DNA from: Mesorhizobium sp. 1M-11
Lineage (GTDB): Bacteria > Pseudomonadota > Alphaproteobacteria > Rhizobiales > Rhizobiaceae
Assembly (NCBI RefSeq): GCF_001303895.1
Contig: NZ_LJSD01000001.1
Location: forward strand, 476,197-540,196
DNA: 64,000 bases
Direction: 5' to 3'
Position numbers and translations under genes: made by a program. Shown one piece after another: positions 26,039 to 34,449 of this stretch (positions within the stretch are counted from its first letter, which is position 1; the number at the start of each line of letters is the position of its first letter). The notes under the pieces were generated by a model. It was not told where the DNA came from. It searched no databases and was given only the letters and a program-made list of their open reading frames with translations.

Positions 26039-26070
26039 CAGAAGACCGCGCGACAGGGCAGATTATTCCC
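26039..26070 (-). promoter_or_regulatory. ECF-type promoter 3 (sigma gene)
   Basis: On the minus strand GGGAATAATC (26070-26061) is followed after 14 bases by GTCTTCTG (26046-26039). It overlaps an imperfect 12-bp hairpin (arms 26017-26028 and 26046-26057) that may also end the sulfatase operon. The implied leader to the sigma gene is about 175 bases. Confidence 0.65.
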
Positions 26071-26115
26071 GACACGGGGCTATTTTTGTCCTTGGCAGCA
26101 AGACCGAGCCATAGC

Positions 26116-27771
26116 TCAACTGCTTTGCCGTCTGAGCCATCGGCTTCGAGCCTCGTGCTCAGAGGCAAGCTCAGCTTCATCCCAGTAGCCGATCAGGATA
26201 CCCGGCACGATGGCGGGATCGAAATGGCGCAGCTTGTCGTCATCGCCCGTGAGCCATCGGTCTTCAACGGTGATGCGGTTTTTCGGCGTGGCCAGCCAGT
26301 GGAACAAGGCTCCCCGCAGATTGGCGACTATGTCCGCGAATTCGGGTTTTTGTCCCAGGTCGCTGAGTTCATGAGGATCGTTGGCCCGATCGAACAGCAT
26401 CGGCGGCACGCCTTCGCCATGGATCAGCTTGTAGCGCCCGTCCGTAATCATCAAGAGGCGGCAGTCGCTGAGAGGAAGATCGAGCTTCAGCCTCGCAAGG
26501 TCGGCGCCATAGTCATACTCGCTGATCGCGTAGCGGCGCCAGTTATCCGGCTTTGGCCCATGCAGCAGCGGCGCCAGGGACCTTCCCTCCAGCACATGGG
26601 ATTTCGGTTTGCCGCCGAAATGATCGAGGAAGGTTGGAGCCAGATCGATCATCTCGACCAGTGCATCCGACGTCGTGCCCCGGATTCTGTCGGCCTCCCT
26701 GGACGGGTCGTAGACGATCATGGGAACTTTGACCGAAACGTCGTGGAACATGTACTTCTCGCCGAGCCAATGATCGCCGAGATAATCGCCATGATCCGAC
26801 GTGAAGACGATCATCGTGTTCTCGAACAGGCCACGTTCCTCCATGAAGGCAAACAGCTGGCCGAGCTGATCGTCGATCTGCTTGATCAGTCCCATGTAGC
26901 AGGGGATCACCTTTTCCCTGACCTCGTCGCGGGAGAAATTCCGCGAATAGCGCTCCTGTTGAAACGCCTCGTAGACCGGGTTCGCCGCGATACGCTCGGC
27001 TTCACTGCGAATTGCGGGTTGCACGTCGTCCTTGTCGTACATGGCGTGATAGGGTGCCGGCACGATGTAAGGCCAATGCGGCTTGATGTAGGAAAGATGC
27101 GCGCACCACGATTGGCCCGCGGCTTCCGCCTCTTCGATGAAACGCATCGCGCGACGCGTCATGTAAGGCGTCTCGGAGTGTTCCTCGGGGACGCGTGCGG
27201 CCTTGTCCGCATGGACCAGCAGCCAGCCGTTGAAGTTCTCGCCATCCTCGCCGGAACCTGAATTGGCCCAGTGTTCCCATGGGTTCTCGGCATCGAACCC
27301 CTGCTCCCGCAGATAGCTGTCGTAGGCCGGGTCGGGATCGTAGCTGCTTGACGGATGAAGCCCGTCATCGCGCTCATAGGGCTCGAATCCGCATTCAGAA
27401 AGATGGACCCCGATGATGGAATCGGCGCTGATGCCGAGACGCTCCATCCCTTCATGGTCTGCCGTCATATGTGTCTTGCCGATCAGCGCGCAACGGACAC
27501 CGATCTCACGCAAATGATCGCCAAGCGTAGGCTCCCCCACGCGCAGCGGAACACCGTTCTGGGTCGAACCGTGCGAACGCATGTAGCGGCCTGTATAGGC
27601 ACTCATGCGCGAGGGGCCACAGACCGTCGACTGCACATAGGCGTTGGTGAAACGCACGCCGCGGCTGGCGAGATGGTCGATGTTTGGCGTGGCCAGTGTT
27701 TTGTGCCCGGCGCAGCTCAGATAGTCGAAGCGCAGCTGGTCGCACATGATGAAAAGAACATTGCGGCGCAT
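26116..27771 (-). CDS. Sulfatase-family hydrolase, phosphonate-monoester-hydrolase-like
   Basis: The 551-residue enzyme belongs to the alkaline-phosphatase/sulfatase superfamily. It has the metal site MCDQLRFD (Asp11), the formylglycine motif AYVQSTVCGPSRMSAYTGR with Cys51 (consensus C-x-P-S-R), a HGSTQNG block and the late metal block TSDHGDYLGDHWLGEK. The motif context and length are those of the Rhizobium and Burkholderia phosphonate monoester hydrolase/phosphodiesterase group, which also cleave sulfate esters. No signal peptide is seen, so it acts in the cytoplasm on an imported substrate. It is the last gene of the operon, three bases after a permease gene. Confidence 0.88.
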   Translation of the reverse strand: MRRNVLFIMCDQLRFDYLSCAGHKTLATPNIDHLASRGVRFTNAYVQSTVCGPSRMSAYTGRYMRSHGSTQNGVPLRVGEPTLGDHLREIGVRCALIGKTHMTADHEGMERLGISADSIIGVHLSECGFEPYERDDGLHPSSSYDPDPAYDSYLREQGFDAENPWEHWANSGSGEDGENFNGWLLVHADKAARVPEEHSETPYMTRRAMRFIEEAEAAGQSWCAHLSYIKPHWPYIVPAPYHAMYDKDDVQPAIRSEAERIAANPVYEAFQQERYSRNFSRDEVREKVIPCYMGLIKQIDDQLGQLFAFMEERGLFENTMIVFTSDHGDYLGDHWLGEKYMFHDVSVKVPMIVYDPSREADRIRGTTSDALVEMIDLAPTFLDHFGGKPKSHVLEGRSLAPLLHGPKPDNWRRYAISEYDYGADLARLKLDLPLSDCRLLMITDGRYKLIHGEGVPPMLFDRANDPHELSDLGQKPEFADIVANLRGALFHWLATPKNRITVEDRWLTGDDDKLRHFDPAIVPGILIGYWDEAELASEHEARSRWLRRQSS

Positions 27772-27774
27772 CGG

Positions 27775-28548
27775 TCACCTGTCGTTCTGTGTTTCTGTGG
27801 AGCGGTAGTGCCAAAAGAGCAGACGTCGCTCCAGTCGCTGGACCAGGTCGTTGACGATCAGGCCGACCATGGAAATAAAGGCTATTGCCGCCAGCCCATT
27901 GGCGATTTGAAAATTCTCCTGCTGACGCTGCAGGAAGACGCCGATGCCGTTGGTGGCAAGCAGCATTTCGGCCGTGACACTGACCAACAACGCCGAGGCG
28001 ACGGCCAGCCGGACGCCCGTCGCGATCATCGGCAAGGACGCCGGCAGGTCGATGAACACCATCGTTTCGAGACGACGCAGGCGCAGGGAACGCGCCACGA
28101 GCGTAGCCATCGGATGCAGGGTCTTGGACGCCTCATACGTGTTCATGATCAGCGGAATGCCGGCGGCATAGGCGATGACCGCGATTTTTGCGGCATCGCC
28201 GGTTCCGGCAAAGAGCATCACGATCGGGACGACGGCCGGCGGAGGCAATGTCGCAAGCATGTCCAGGATCGGTTCCAGCACCGATCCAACCGCCTTCAAG
28301 CGGCCGAGCAGAATGCCCAGAGGAACCATCACGATCGCGGCAACGAAGAAACCCGCGGCAGCCCGCATCAAGGTGTACCCTATCTGCCCCACGATCTGCG
28401 GATAGAGCCGCCAGATGGAAACAGCCACCTGCCAGGGACCAGGGAACAACGGCGTGGACGCACGCCACGCCAGCACCTGCCAGGCGAGCAGAAGAACGAC
28501 AGGCAGGACGAGAGCACTGTAGCCTTGGCGACTGCGTAGAATGCTCAT
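27775..28548 (-). CDS. SsuC/TauC-type ABC transporter permease
   Basis: The 257-residue protein has six predicted helices and the SsuC/TauC/NitT-type EAA loop (ASKTLHPMATLVARSLRLRRLETMVFIDLPASLP). I start it at the ATG at 28548, which overlaps the stop of the other permease gene (ATGA); a TTG further up is unlikely. The operon thus encodes two different permeases, suggesting a heterodimeric channel rather than the usual homodimer. Confidence 0.9.
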   Translation of the reverse strand: MSILRSRQGYSALVLPVVLLLAWQVLAWRASTPLFPGPWQVAVSIWRLYPQIVGQIGYTLMRAAAGFFVAAIVMVPLGILLGRLKAVGSVLEPILDMLATLPPPAVVPIVMLFAGTGDAAKIAVIAYAAGIPLIMNTYEASKTLHPMATLVARSLRLRRLETMVFIDLPASLPMIATGVRLAVASALLVSVTAEMLLATNGIGVFLQRQQENFQIANGLAAIAFISMVGLIVNDLVQRLERRLLFWHYRSTETQNDR

Positions 28549-29333
28549 GCCGCCTGCCCCGTCATGCGCGATTGCCAACCCGCGAATTTCCAGCGCAATC
28601 CGTTGACGATCGTGTTCATGATCAGGCCGTTCACGGCACAGACGAACATCAGTGCGTAGACTTCAGGGATACGAATGGCGAAGGCTTTGCGGATGAGCAG
28701 GAAACCCAGGCCGTCGTGACCGGCAAGCATCTCGGCAACGACAACCGCGATCAGGCTGATGCTGGAGGCGTAGCGGATTCCCGCAAAGATCTCGGGCATG
28801 GCTGCGGGAAGTTTGATTTGCCGCAGGATCTGCCACCGGCTCAGCCCAAGCATCTGGCCGGTACGGATCTGGACGTCCGACACGCTTGCGAGCGCTGCCA
28901 CGCCATTGAAATAGGGAGGCCAGACCGTGACCAGAATGACGATGAAGGCATAGAGTTTGGGACCCAGTCCGAGCATGAACACGGCCATGGGCACCAGAGC
29001 TGCGGGTGGAATGGGCTGAACGAGTGCGGCGATGGGCGCGAAGCCGCGGCGGAAGGATGGGAAGAGATCGCCCAGCACGGCAAGGCCGATCCCCAGCATT
29101 GAAGCGGATGCCACCCCTATCAGGGCGCGGGAAATCGTACGCAATTCGGCCGAAACAAGTTCGCCGGACATCATCATGTCGCGAAAGCCAGCGGCGATTG
29201 CGAGGATGCTGGGAAAGTACTTTTCCGGAACCAGGCCGAGCGAGGCGATGGACTGCCAGGTCACGATGATGATCAGGAACGAGATGATAGCGCGGAATCC
29301 GGCCAAAATCTCCAGAAGCCGAAAGGATCCCAT
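28545..29333 (-). CDS. SsuC/TauC-type ABC transporter permease
   Basis: The 262-residue membrane protein is a second NitT/TauT-class permease with the EAA segment VSDVQIRTGQMLGLSRWQILRQIKLPAAMPEIFAGIRYA. Helices flank a conserved PPAALVPMAVFMLGLGPKLYAF loop. It starts with ATG at 29333, two bases after the ATPase gene stop. It is similar in plan but not identical to the permease encoded next, so the pair probably arose by an old duplication. Confidence 0.9.
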   Translation of the reverse strand: MGSFRLLEILAGFRAIISFLIIIVTWQSIASLGLVPEKYFPSILAIAAGFRDMMMSGELVSAELRTISRALIGVASASMLGIGLAVLGDLFPSFRRGFAPIAALVQPIPPAALVPMAVFMLGLGPKLYAFIVILVTVWPPYFNGVAALASVSDVQIRTGQMLGLSRWQILRQIKLPAAMPEIFAGIRYASSISLIAVVVAEMLAGHDGLGFLLIRKAFAIRIPEVYALMFVCAVNGLIMNTIVNGLRWKFAGWQSRMTGQAA

Positions 29334-29335
29334 AT

Positions 29336-30133
29336 TCAGGCTGCCGTGGCCGGTGCAGCGGTGCGCGACGACCGTATGCTCATCATGACGTCATGGCGCG
29401 CGGCAAGGAACCTGGGATCCTCGCGTGTGGTGATCTGATCGCGTCGTTTGCCGAGGTTGATAGGGACCTCGTGGTCCACGACGGTCGGGCGCCGCGTCAG
29501 CACCACGACGCGGTCGGCCATATAGACGGCTTCCTCGACATCATGCGTCACCAGTAAGCAGGTTTGCTGGAAACGCACTGCGAGATCGAGCAGGAGGTCC
29601 TGCATGTCGGCACGTGTCTGCGCGTCGACCGCGGCCAGGGGCTCATCCAGCAGCAGCAGTTCGCTTTGCGATGCCAGCCCGCGCGCAATGGCGACCCGCT
29701 GCTGCATGCCTCCCGACAACTGCCAGGGATATTTGTCTTCAAAGCCTTGAAGACCGACAGCTTCCAGCATTTCCTGGGCCTTGTCGCGCTTTTGCGCCGA
29801 AGACAGCCCTTCCACCCGCACCATGCCGAAGGCCACATTGTCGCGATTGCTCTTCCAGGGGAAAAGCGAACGTGAATAGTCCTGGAAGACCACGGCCACG
29901 CCGCGTGGCGGCGCGGTCACGGACCGTCCATTGAAGGTCACCGTGCCGGTGCTTGCCTTCTGCAACCCGGCAAGCGCAAACAGCAAGGTTGTCTTGCCGC
30001 ATCCGGATGGGCCGACGATCGAGACGAACTCACCTCTGCTCACGGCGAACGAGATGCCGCCCAGCACCTGAAGCGCGTCCGTGCCCACGCCATAGGCTTT
30101 CGCCAGTTGCCGAGCTTCCAACACCACGTCCAC
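29336..30133 (-). CDS. SsuB/TauB-type ABC transporter ATPase
   Basis: The 265-residue ATPase has Walker A GPSGCGKTT, a Q-loop VVFQDYSRSLFPWKS, the signature LSGGMQQRVAIARGLA, Walker B LLLLDEPLAAVD and the switch THDVEEAVYMADR. All are typical of the nitrate/sulfonate/taurine class. The start is GTG at 30133 with GGGAGG upstream. It powers the two permeases encoded downstream. Confidence 0.92.
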   Translation of the reverse strand: MDVVLEARQLAKAYGVGTDALQVLGGISFAVSRGEFVSIVGPSGCGKTTLLFALAGLQKASTGTVTFNGRSVTAPPRGVAVVFQDYSRSLFPWKSNRDNVAFGMVRVEGLSSAQKRDKAQEMLEAVGLQGFEDKYPWQLSGGMQQRVAIARGLASQSELLLLDEPLAAVDAQTRADMQDLLLDLAVRFQQTCLLVTHDVEEAVYMADRVVVLTRRPTVVDHEVPINLGKRRDQITTREDPRFLAARHDVMMSIRSSRTAAPATAA

Positions 30134-30166
30134 AGTTCCCTCCCTCGGCAGCCGCTCCCGCTCCTC

Positions 30167-31153
30167 TCAGGGAGCCATGTTGGAGACCATGTCCTTGACT
30201 GGAACTTCCTGGGTGAGCATGCCAGCGCGCTTCATGGCATCGAGCAGGACCTGGACCTCAGCTTCGGAGATGGTCAGTTCGGGCTTCACCACAGGCAGTT
30301 TGAAATCCTTGGCGGCCTCGGACGTCAAACCGAGGAATTCGGTTGCCGCGGCTTCCATCGCCCCCCTGTCCGCCAGCAGCTTCTGGCGGGTTTCGAAGAT
30401 CACCTTGCCGAACGTCTTCAACGTATCCGGATTCTTGGCAATGAAGTCGTCGGTCGCGAAAATGACATCGTTCAGCACCGGTTCGCGCTCGTCGGCGAGC
30501 ACGCCCTCCGCCAGGATCTTGACGCCGACGGCCTGGTTCTTGGCGATCGATGAAAAGAACGGATTGACGGTGCATGTCGCGTCGATCGCGCCCTGTTCGA
30601 GAGCAGCTTCCTGCTGTGGAAACGGCAACACGACGAGCTCGACGTCTTCCATCTTGAGGCCCGCCTTGGCCATATGATCGCTCAACGTCAGCACACAAAG
30701 CGAACCGTTCGCGTTGACGGCCACCTTCTTGCCTTTCAGGCCGGCGAGGTCCGCAATGCCCGAAGCCTGTGATGCGATCAGCCAGGAGAATTTCTTGTCC
30801 GGATCGACCTCGTGGCCCAAGGCCATGACCATCTTGACGTTGATGCCGTTGATGCGAGCGTTGATCGGCGGCACCGGCGAAGCATAGCCGACATCGGCCG
30901 AACCGGATGCGATTGCGGCAACCACCGCAGGTCCGCCCTGGACTTCCGTCAGTTCGACATCCAGCCCGGCTTTGGCGAAGTCCCCATTCTTCTGCGCGAC
31001 AAGGATGGGCAGGTCGGAATCGGCGAGCAGATAGGCAAATCTGAGCTTGGCGTTTTCCGCACCAGCCGCGCCGACACCAGCTACCAGAGCAGCTCCGGCA
31101 ATAAGAGCAGCGGCGATCTTGCAGGCGATCCGTCTTCCGAAAAATATCGGCAT
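30167..31153 (-). CDS. NMT1/SsuA-type substrate-binding protein
   Basis: The 328-residue periplasmic protein has a signal peptide of about 32 residues (cut near GAENAK). The NMT1/THI5-like fold is shown by LRFAYLLADSDLPILVAQKNGDFAKAGLDVELTEVQGGPAVVAAIASGSADVGYAS. Relatives bind sulfonates, taurine, pyrimidine precursors or aromatic acids. GGAGGAG precedes the ATG. It leads the five-gene operon ending with the sulfatase-family enzyme and is divergent from the MarR gene. An organosulfate, sulfonate or phosphonate ester is a reasonable ligand guess. Confidence 0.9.
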   Translation of the reverse strand: MPIFFGRRIACKIAAALIAGAALVAGVGAAGAENAKLRFAYLLADSDLPILVAQKNGDFAKAGLDVELTEVQGGPAVVAAIASGSADVGYASPVPPINARINGINVKMVMALGHEVDPDKKFSWLIASQASGIADLAGLKGKKVAVNANGSLCVLTLSDHMAKAGLKMEDVELVVLPFPQQEAALEQGAIDATCTVNPFFSSIAKNQAVGVKILAEGVLADEREPVLNDVIFATDDFIAKNPDTLKTFGKVIFETRQKLLADRGAMEAAATEFLGLTSEAAKDFKLPVVKPELTISEAEVQVLLDAMKRAGMLTQEVPVKDMVSNMAP

Positions 31154-31211
31154 GATGTTCTCCTCCGTGGTCCCTTCTTGCGGGGAGCCAGTTTTCGTGG
31201 CACGTTTTTAT

Positions 31212-31246
31212 TTGATAATATCAAGGATAATTACCTGACAATGTCA
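31212..31246. promoter_or_regulatory. MarR operator-like palindromes
   Basis: TTGATAATATCAA (31212-31224) is a perfect palindrome with a central A. TGACAATGTCA (31236-31246) is another and overlaps the marR start codon. They fill the 87-base divergent region between the MarR gene and the uptake operon, as expected for a MarR repressor controlling both. Confidence 0.65.
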
Positions 31247-31735
31247 ACCAATAATGTAGAGCGATACGACGATGAAATGGAGGCCACGCCGCCGCCATGG
31301 GTCTATCCCCGCGACATCCGCGACATGTTCTCGTACCGGCTGGCTTTGCTGACCAAGGTCAACGATCGGCAGGCTCACGCGATGCTCATGAGCGACTACG
31401 GGCTTACGCTGGGCGAATGGCGAACGCTGGCCGCAATTCACTATCTCGAAAAGCCGTCCGTCCGCGCCGTGGCGCACGCGACGCAACAGGACGAGGCTCA
31501 GGTAAGCCGCTATGTGACTGGATTGATCAAGCGGGAATTGTTGACAAAAACAACAAGCACCGAGGACCGTCGTTCGATCCTTCTGGCGCTTACAACCACG
31601 GCAGAGAAACTCTACACGGAGGTGATGGATTTCGCCTGGAGACTGAACCGTGACATGTTTGTCGACCTCTCCAAGCGAGAACAGCAAACGCTGGTGAAAC
31701 TCCTCGACAAACTGTTCCAATCGATCAATCGCTGA
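31241..31735 (+). CDS. MarR family transcriptional regulator
   Basis: The 164-residue protein has the MarR winged-helix core: LTLGEWRTLAAIHYLEKPSVRAVAHATQQDEAQVSRYVTGLIKRELL, then the wing TTSTEDRRSILLALTTTAEKLY. MarR proteins bind small, often aromatic, ligands. The ATG at 31241 starts it, with AAGGA 13 bases before, rather far, so a start at 31277 is an alternative. It is divergent from the NMT1-type uptake operon and convergent with the APC permease gene. Confidence 0.9.
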   Translation: MSTNNVERYDDEMEATPPPWVYPRDIRDMFSYRLALLTKVNDRQAHAMLMSDYGLTLGEWRTLAAIHYLEKPSVRAVAHATQQDEAQVSRYVTGLIKRELLTKTTSTEDRRSILLALTTTAEKLYTEVMDFAWRLNRDMFVDLSKREQQTLVKLLDKLFQSINR

Positions 31736-31736
31736 A

Positions 31737-31773
31737 GGACGCCAACCGGATTTTCGTTCGTCCGGCGGCGTCC
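31737..31773. terminator. Hairpin between convergent marR and permease genes
   Basis: GGACGCC-AA-CCGG pairs with CCGG-C-GGCGTCC across a 12-base loop. It overlaps the end of the marR gene and precedes the permease stop on the other strand. It lacks a clear T run. Confidence 0.5.
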
Positions 31774-31790
31774 CGACAGCGATGCAGAGA

Positions 31791-33248
31791 TCAGTCTCGG
31801 TTAAATCCCATGCGAGCGAAACGCGCCGGATCGGTGCGCTGCAGACGCAGGGCAAGCATGTACCCCACGACTGCGGCAGCAGGGATCAACGACGGCAGGA
31901 TGATGCCGAGCGCGCCGCCCGTCGTCCCGGTCAGATCGCCGAAATGCAGGAAGATGTAGACAAACAGCGCCGCCATCACCAGGCCGGATACCAGCGGCAG
32001 AATGAAGGTCGTCAGAGCCGAGCCCGTGTGACCTGAGCGGCGGAAGAAGGCGATCACCGCGACCGAAGTGACGGTCATCATCGCCAATACACCCAGCGTG
32101 CCCACCTGGCTGATCCAGGTGAACATGTTGAGCACCGGATCCAGCCCCAGCCCGGCAAACAGCGCCAGCACGATCAGCGCCCCGGCAGTCTGCACCACGG
32201 AGCCGACATGCGGGCTCTGGTGCGTGTCATGTGTCTGGCCGAACACCTCCGGCAACAGGCCTTCGCGACCCGCGACATAACTGTAGCGCGCAATGTAGTT
32301 GTGGAAGGCCGAAAGTGCCGCGAACAGACTGGACACCAGGAGGATGCCGGCAATGGTGGCCACCGGGCCGCCGGCATACTGGCCGGCCAGATCGAAGAAG
32401 AAGATCGAAGGATCGGGCAGCGCCTGGATCGTCGGAACCAGCTTGTCGGCACCGATGCCGACAATCAACAGCCAGGTCGTGAAGATGAAGAAGATGCCGA
32501 TCATCAGCACCGACAGGTAGGTTGCCCGCGGTATCGTCTTTTCCGGATCGCGCGCCTCTTCGGCATAGATCGTCGTTGCCTCGAAACCGATGAAGCAACC
32601 CATGCAGAACAGGATCGCTGCCGTCAGCGAACCCGAGAAGATCGCGTTCTGGTCGAAGAAGTTCATGGAGAGCCCGTTCGCCCCACCCTTGCCGAGAATG
32701 GCGAAGTCGACGATCAGCACCACCAGATATTCCAGCGCCACCACGAAGACGAGGACCTTGGCCGACAGGTCCACCTGCCGGTAGCCGAGAAAGCCGACCA
32801 GCAGAAGGGCAAGAAGGCTCCACCCCCACCACGGCAGCATTAGGCCGAACTGGCCGAAGATGCCGCTGGCGATGCCGCCGAACAGGCCGATCAGGCCGAA
32901 CTGCATCGCATTGTAGGCAACGAGCGCGGTGACCGCGACAGCGCCGGCGGCGCGGCCGCCCAGGCCACGTGCCGCATAGGCATAGAAGGCGCCGGCGTTG
33001 GTTACGTGACGCGACATGGCGACATAGCCGGCAGCGAAAGCCAGCATGACCAGGGTCACGAAGACGAACGTCGCCGGGACGCCGGTGCCGTTCCCCAGCA
33101 TGAACGCCAGCGGCATCGCTCCAGCGACGCCGGTCAGCGGCGCTGCCGCCGAAATCACCATGAAGGTGACCGCAATCAGTCCCAGCGAATTCTTTCGGAG
33201 CTGATTGCTCCCTCCACTATTGATGTCGATAGCCTCTTCCTGAGCCAT
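31791..33248 (-). CDS. APC superfamily amino acid/amine permease
   Basis: The 485-residue integral membrane protein has about twelve helices and the APC start SLGLIAVTFMVISAAAPLTGVAGAMPLAF, followed by an FIGFEATTIYAEEARDPEKTIPRATY block typical of the family's amino-acid/polyamine carriers. The ATG at 33248 has GGGAGAGGG upstream. It is the last gene of the seven-gene operon that starts with the NicX-like gene, so it probably imports the compound degraded by that operon or a related amine. Confidence 0.9.
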   Translation of the reverse strand: MAQEEAIDINSGGSNQLRKNSLGLIAVTFMVISAAAPLTGVAGAMPLAFMLGNGTGVPATFVFVTLVMLAFAAGYVAMSRHVTNAGAFYAYAARGLGGRAAGAVAVTALVAYNAMQFGLIGLFGGIASGIFGQFGLMLPWWGWSLLALLLVGFLGYRQVDLSAKVLVFVVALEYLVVLIVDFAILGKGGANGLSMNFFDQNAIFSGSLTAAILFCMGCFIGFEATTIYAEEARDPEKTIPRATYLSVLMIGIFFIFTTWLLIVGIGADKLVPTIQALPDPSIFFFDLAGQYAGGPVATIAGILLVSSLFAALSAFHNYIARYSYVAGREGLLPEVFGQTHDTHQSPHVGSVVQTAGALIVLALFAGLGLDPVLNMFTWISQVGTLGVLAMMTVTSVAVIAFFRRSGHTGSALTTFILPLVSGLVMAALFVYIFLHFGDLTGTTGGALGIILPSLIPAAAVVGYMLALRLQRTDPARFARMGFNRD

Positions 33249-33282
33249 ATTCCCTCTCCCATTTGTCACCGTTTTGCGGTGC

Positions 33283-34449
33283 TTATTGTGATGTTTGTCG
33301 AAATGACTTCCTGCACTTCGAAATGAAATCCATCGCCAGCCTGCTTCGGCAGTCCACACGCTTTGCAATCGCGATGACCGCGCCCTCCGGGAAGTCATCG
33401 TCGAGCGGTATCGCGCGGATCTCGGTGCCGTCAGGTCCGGTTTTGTTTTGCGGCTCCTGCGGAACGATCGAGTAACCCAGGCCTTGCGCCACCAATCCAC
33501 GCACCATCGCCAATGACGGCGACTGCAGCCGGATCTGCGGCTTCAACTGGTTGCGTTCGAAAAAGGCGCCGACCGCGTTTCGAACAGAGGGATAATCCAG
33601 CAGGATCATCGGCAGGTCGGCGACATCGGCCAGCCTCAAGCTGGACTTCGCAGCCAGCGGATGGTCAGCGCTCAGCAGCACATGAGGCGCCGGCGGACAT
33701 AGCACTTCGGTGTCGAGCTCAGGCTCGTCCACTGTCCCGAAAGTGATCGCCGCTTCGATCTTGCCGGCACGCATCTGTTCCAGCAGGTCATCGTGATCTG
33801 CCTCCAACAGGCTGAGATCGACGGCCGGTGATTGATTGGCAAAGTCCGCGACGAGGGAAGGCACGAACTCCGGCCCAAGCGTGATGAAGAAGCCGACACG
33901 CAGCTGGTTTTCCGGGCGCCGCGACTGGTGATCGTCCGGCGCGATCGGAATGGCGCGGCGATAGCCCCGATTGGCGTAGACAAGCGGTGAGCGTTGCCTG
34001 GACAGCTCGATCTGCTCGACCTCGCCGATGAGGATGAAATGTGTGCCCCAGAGCAAGGCGGTCTTGAGTTCGCAATCCAGCGAGACGATGGCGTCGTCGA
34101 TGATCGGTGCCCCGGTCACGCCAGCATGCCAGGGGATCGCGCTGAACCTGTCATCGTTCAGATGTTTAAGACGGCCCGAAAACAAGTCCGAAACAAAACT
34201 CTGGTTACCGCTCAGCACGTTGGCGCAGAATCGCCGGTTCTTCCTGATCGCTTCGCCGGCAGGGCTGAGGTGATGGATGCTGACCAGCAGCGATGGCCGG
34301 GTCGTGTCCGCCGAGACCGACGTCATCGATGAAACGGTGACACCGAGCCGCCCTGCATCTCCATCCGTCGTCACCACGGTGACGGCGGAGGCGACGCGGC
34401 TCATGCCTTCCAGGAAATGGGCACGCAGGTCCGTATCCATGGCGTTCAC
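33283..34449 (-). CDS. Flavin reductase fused to a LysR effector-binding domain
   Basis: One uninterrupted frame of 388 residues joins two families. Residues 1-165 are a RutF/HpaC-type flavin reductase (VASAVTVVTTDGDAGRLGVTVSSMTSVSAD, GAPIIDDAIVSLDCEL, GTHFILIGEVEQI, SPLVYANRGYRRA). Residues about 180-380 are a LysR-type substrate-binding domain (LRVGFFITLGPEFVPSLVADF, LLEQMRAGKIEAAITFG, VRGLVAQGLGYSIVPQ). No helix-turn-helix is present. The reductase may be allosterically tuned by a pathway aromatic. The start is GTG at 34449, overlapping the ligase stop; ATG at 34440 is an alternative. Confidence 0.85.
   Translation of the reverse strand: MNAMDTDLRAHFLEGMSRVASAVTVVTTDGDAGRLGVTVSSMTSVSADTTRPSLLVSIHHLSPAGEAIRKNRRFCANVLSGNQSFVSDLFSGRLKHLNDDRFSAIPWHAGVTGAPIIDDAIVSLDCELKTALLWGTHFILIGEVEQIELSRQRSPLVYANRGYRRAIPIAPDDHQSRRPENQLRVGFFITLGPEFVPSLVADFANQSPAVDLSLLEADHDDLLEQMRAGKIEAAITFGTVDEPELDTEVLCPPAPHVLLSADHPLAAKSSLRLADVADLPMILLDYPSVRNAVGAFFERNQLKPQIRLQSPSLAMVRGLVAQGLGYSIVPQEPQNKTGPDGTEIRAIPLDDDFPEGAVIAIAKRVDCRSRLAMDFISKCRKSFRQTSQ

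Noticed and set aside
26017..26057. Imperfect 12-bp hairpin as a clear terminator of the sulfatase operon
   Set aside because: No T run follows on the minus strand and the 3' arm overlaps the ECF-type promoter, so a terminator role is unproven.
25726..27261. 511-codon plus-strand frame opposite the sulfatase gene
   Set aside because: The minus strand encodes a complete sulfatase-family enzyme with catalytic motifs; the antisense product is a GC-skew artefact.
31791..33500. Extended version of the APC permease starting at 33500
   Set aside because: The first 84 residues are an off-frame reading of the upstream reductase-fusion gene; GGGAGAGGG precedes the ATG at 33248.
33283..34449. The reductase-LysR protein as an ordinary LysR regulator
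   Set aside because: There is no N-terminal helix-turn-helix; the first 165 residues are a full flavin reductase domain in the same frame.
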